Below are positions 35,100 to 36,121 of a DNA stretch of 36,121 bases, piece after piece. The translations under genes and the position numbers were made by a program. The stretch's first letter is position 1; each line of letters begins with the position of its first letter. This DNA comes from Alphaproteobacteria bacterium (GTDB lineage Bacteria; Pseudomonadota; Alphaproteobacteria; Sphingomonadales; Sphingomonadaceae): assembly GCA_018823905.1 (NCBI GenBank), contig JAHJHL010000111.1:1-36121 (forward strand). The letters are read 5' to 3'. The notes beneath the pieces are model-generated. The model was not told the origin of the DNA, made no database searches, and worked only from the letters and a program-made list of their open reading frames with translations.

Positions 35100-35393
35100 T
35101 TAAGCGGCCTTTTCAGCCAGCTTCTTCGTCACTTCCTTCTTCACCTTGCGCGCCGAATCGGACAGCTGGTCGTCGCCGGCCTTCAGCAGCCAGTTGTCGA
35201 GACCGCCATTATGTTCGACGGTGCGCAGGCCGTGGGTCGACACGCGCATCTTGACGCCCTTGCCCAGCGCGTCCGACAGCAACGTCACATTCTGCAGATT
35301 GGGCAGAAAGGTGCGCTTGGTCTTGTTGTTGGCGTGGCTGACATTGTTGCCGACCATACGACCCTTGCCGGTCAGTTCGCAGATGCGCGACAT
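35100..35393 (-). CDS. rpmB: 50S ribosomal protein L28
   Basis: The 97-residue protein matches alphaproteobacterial L28: [34 protein letters not shown] at the N-terminus and [20 protein letters not shown] in the core. It binds 23S rRNA near the exit site. The ATG at 35393 is preceded by GAGGAC. It is monocistronic, with its own terminator, and divergent from the deaminase gene. Confidence 0.97.
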   Translation of the reverse strand: MSRICELTGKGRMVGNNVSHANNKTKRTFLPNLQNVTLLSDALGKGVKMRVSTHGLRTVEHNGGLDNWLLKAGDDQLSDSARKVKKEVTKKLAEKAA

Positions 35394-35472
35394 GATGTTT
35401 GTCCTCGTACAAAAATATCGGTTCGGCGTCCGGGTGCTTCCCGTAAAATCGGGGAAGGAAGGACCGGATTGA

Positions 35473-35991
<519 letters not shown>

Positions 35992-36030
35992 GGACAGATG
36001 TCTGCTTTGGGGTGGGAAGCGGACATGAAC

Positions 36031-36100
36031 TCCTCTCCCCATGAGGGAGAGGATAGCGCAGCTTGCTCCGTCAGGAGCTAGCGAAGCTTGGTGAGGGGGT
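36031..36100. repeat. Dispersed palindromic repeat after tadA
   Basis: TCCTCTCCC (36031-36039) and GGGAGAGGA (36045-36053) form a perfect hairpin. An AGCTTGCTCC-GTCA-GGAGCT-type second stem and a GGTGAGGGGG tail follow. It resembles the C/T-rich hairpins at 31234-31424. The element continues toward the window edge. Confidence 0.65.
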
Positions 36101-36121
36101 GAGCGCCAGCGGGCCAGAAAC

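Overview
The window is GC-rich, gene-dense, and carries gene families and palindromic intergenic repeats typical of sphingomonads. I infer an alphaproteobacterium of the Sphingomonadales, probably close to Sphingopyxis; there is no rRNA or other phylogenetic marker to prove it. About 29 protein genes, one tRNA and one probable 6S-like RNA fill the window. I see no insertion sequence, prophage, integrase or CRISPR array.

Region 1 (1-5940) is the most unusual part: the 3' portion of an outer-membrane beta-barrel gene overlapping a 1442-residue exported protein with ten c-type haem motifs fused to a C-terminal LVIVD-type beta-propeller. I read it as a possible porin-cytochrome conduit. Region 2 (6046-11786) holds a bifunctional (p)ppGpp enzyme, a family 2 glycosyltransferase, an HxlR regulator with palindromic operator candidates, and a LytS/LytTR-type two-component pair. 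Region 3 (11889-17178, minus strand) holds ribA, xth, a 6S-like RNA, a LolA-family carrier and the FtsK translocase.

Region 4 (17302-21239) carries a ubiquinone-type hydroxylase, a sigma-like protein that lacks region 4, a stand-alone LON-N domain protein coupled to a thioredoxin/TPR co-chaperone, and tRNA-Gly(GCC). Region 5 (21281-25726) is a divergent cluster. On the minus strand are a DUF3034 outer-membrane protein and a probably exported truncated globin; on the plus strand are an exported cupredoxin and a membrane GGDEF-EAL protein. It looks like an envelope redox or gas-sensing unit tied to cyclic-di-GMP.

Region 6 (25945-31023) holds a GT14-type glycosyltransferase, an HU protein, cobyric acid synthase, an S41 lipoprotein protease and a DUF2306 membrane protein. 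Region 7 (31024-36121) holds a large paired inverted repeat, ppx/gppA coupled to rlmE, a glycine-zipper protein, a phytase-like esterase, ribosomal protein L28 (whose terminator lies inside the neighbouring gene) and a TadA-type deaminase. Most of the window is chromosomal housekeeping; regions 1 and 5 and the 6S-like RNA are the parts most worth following up.
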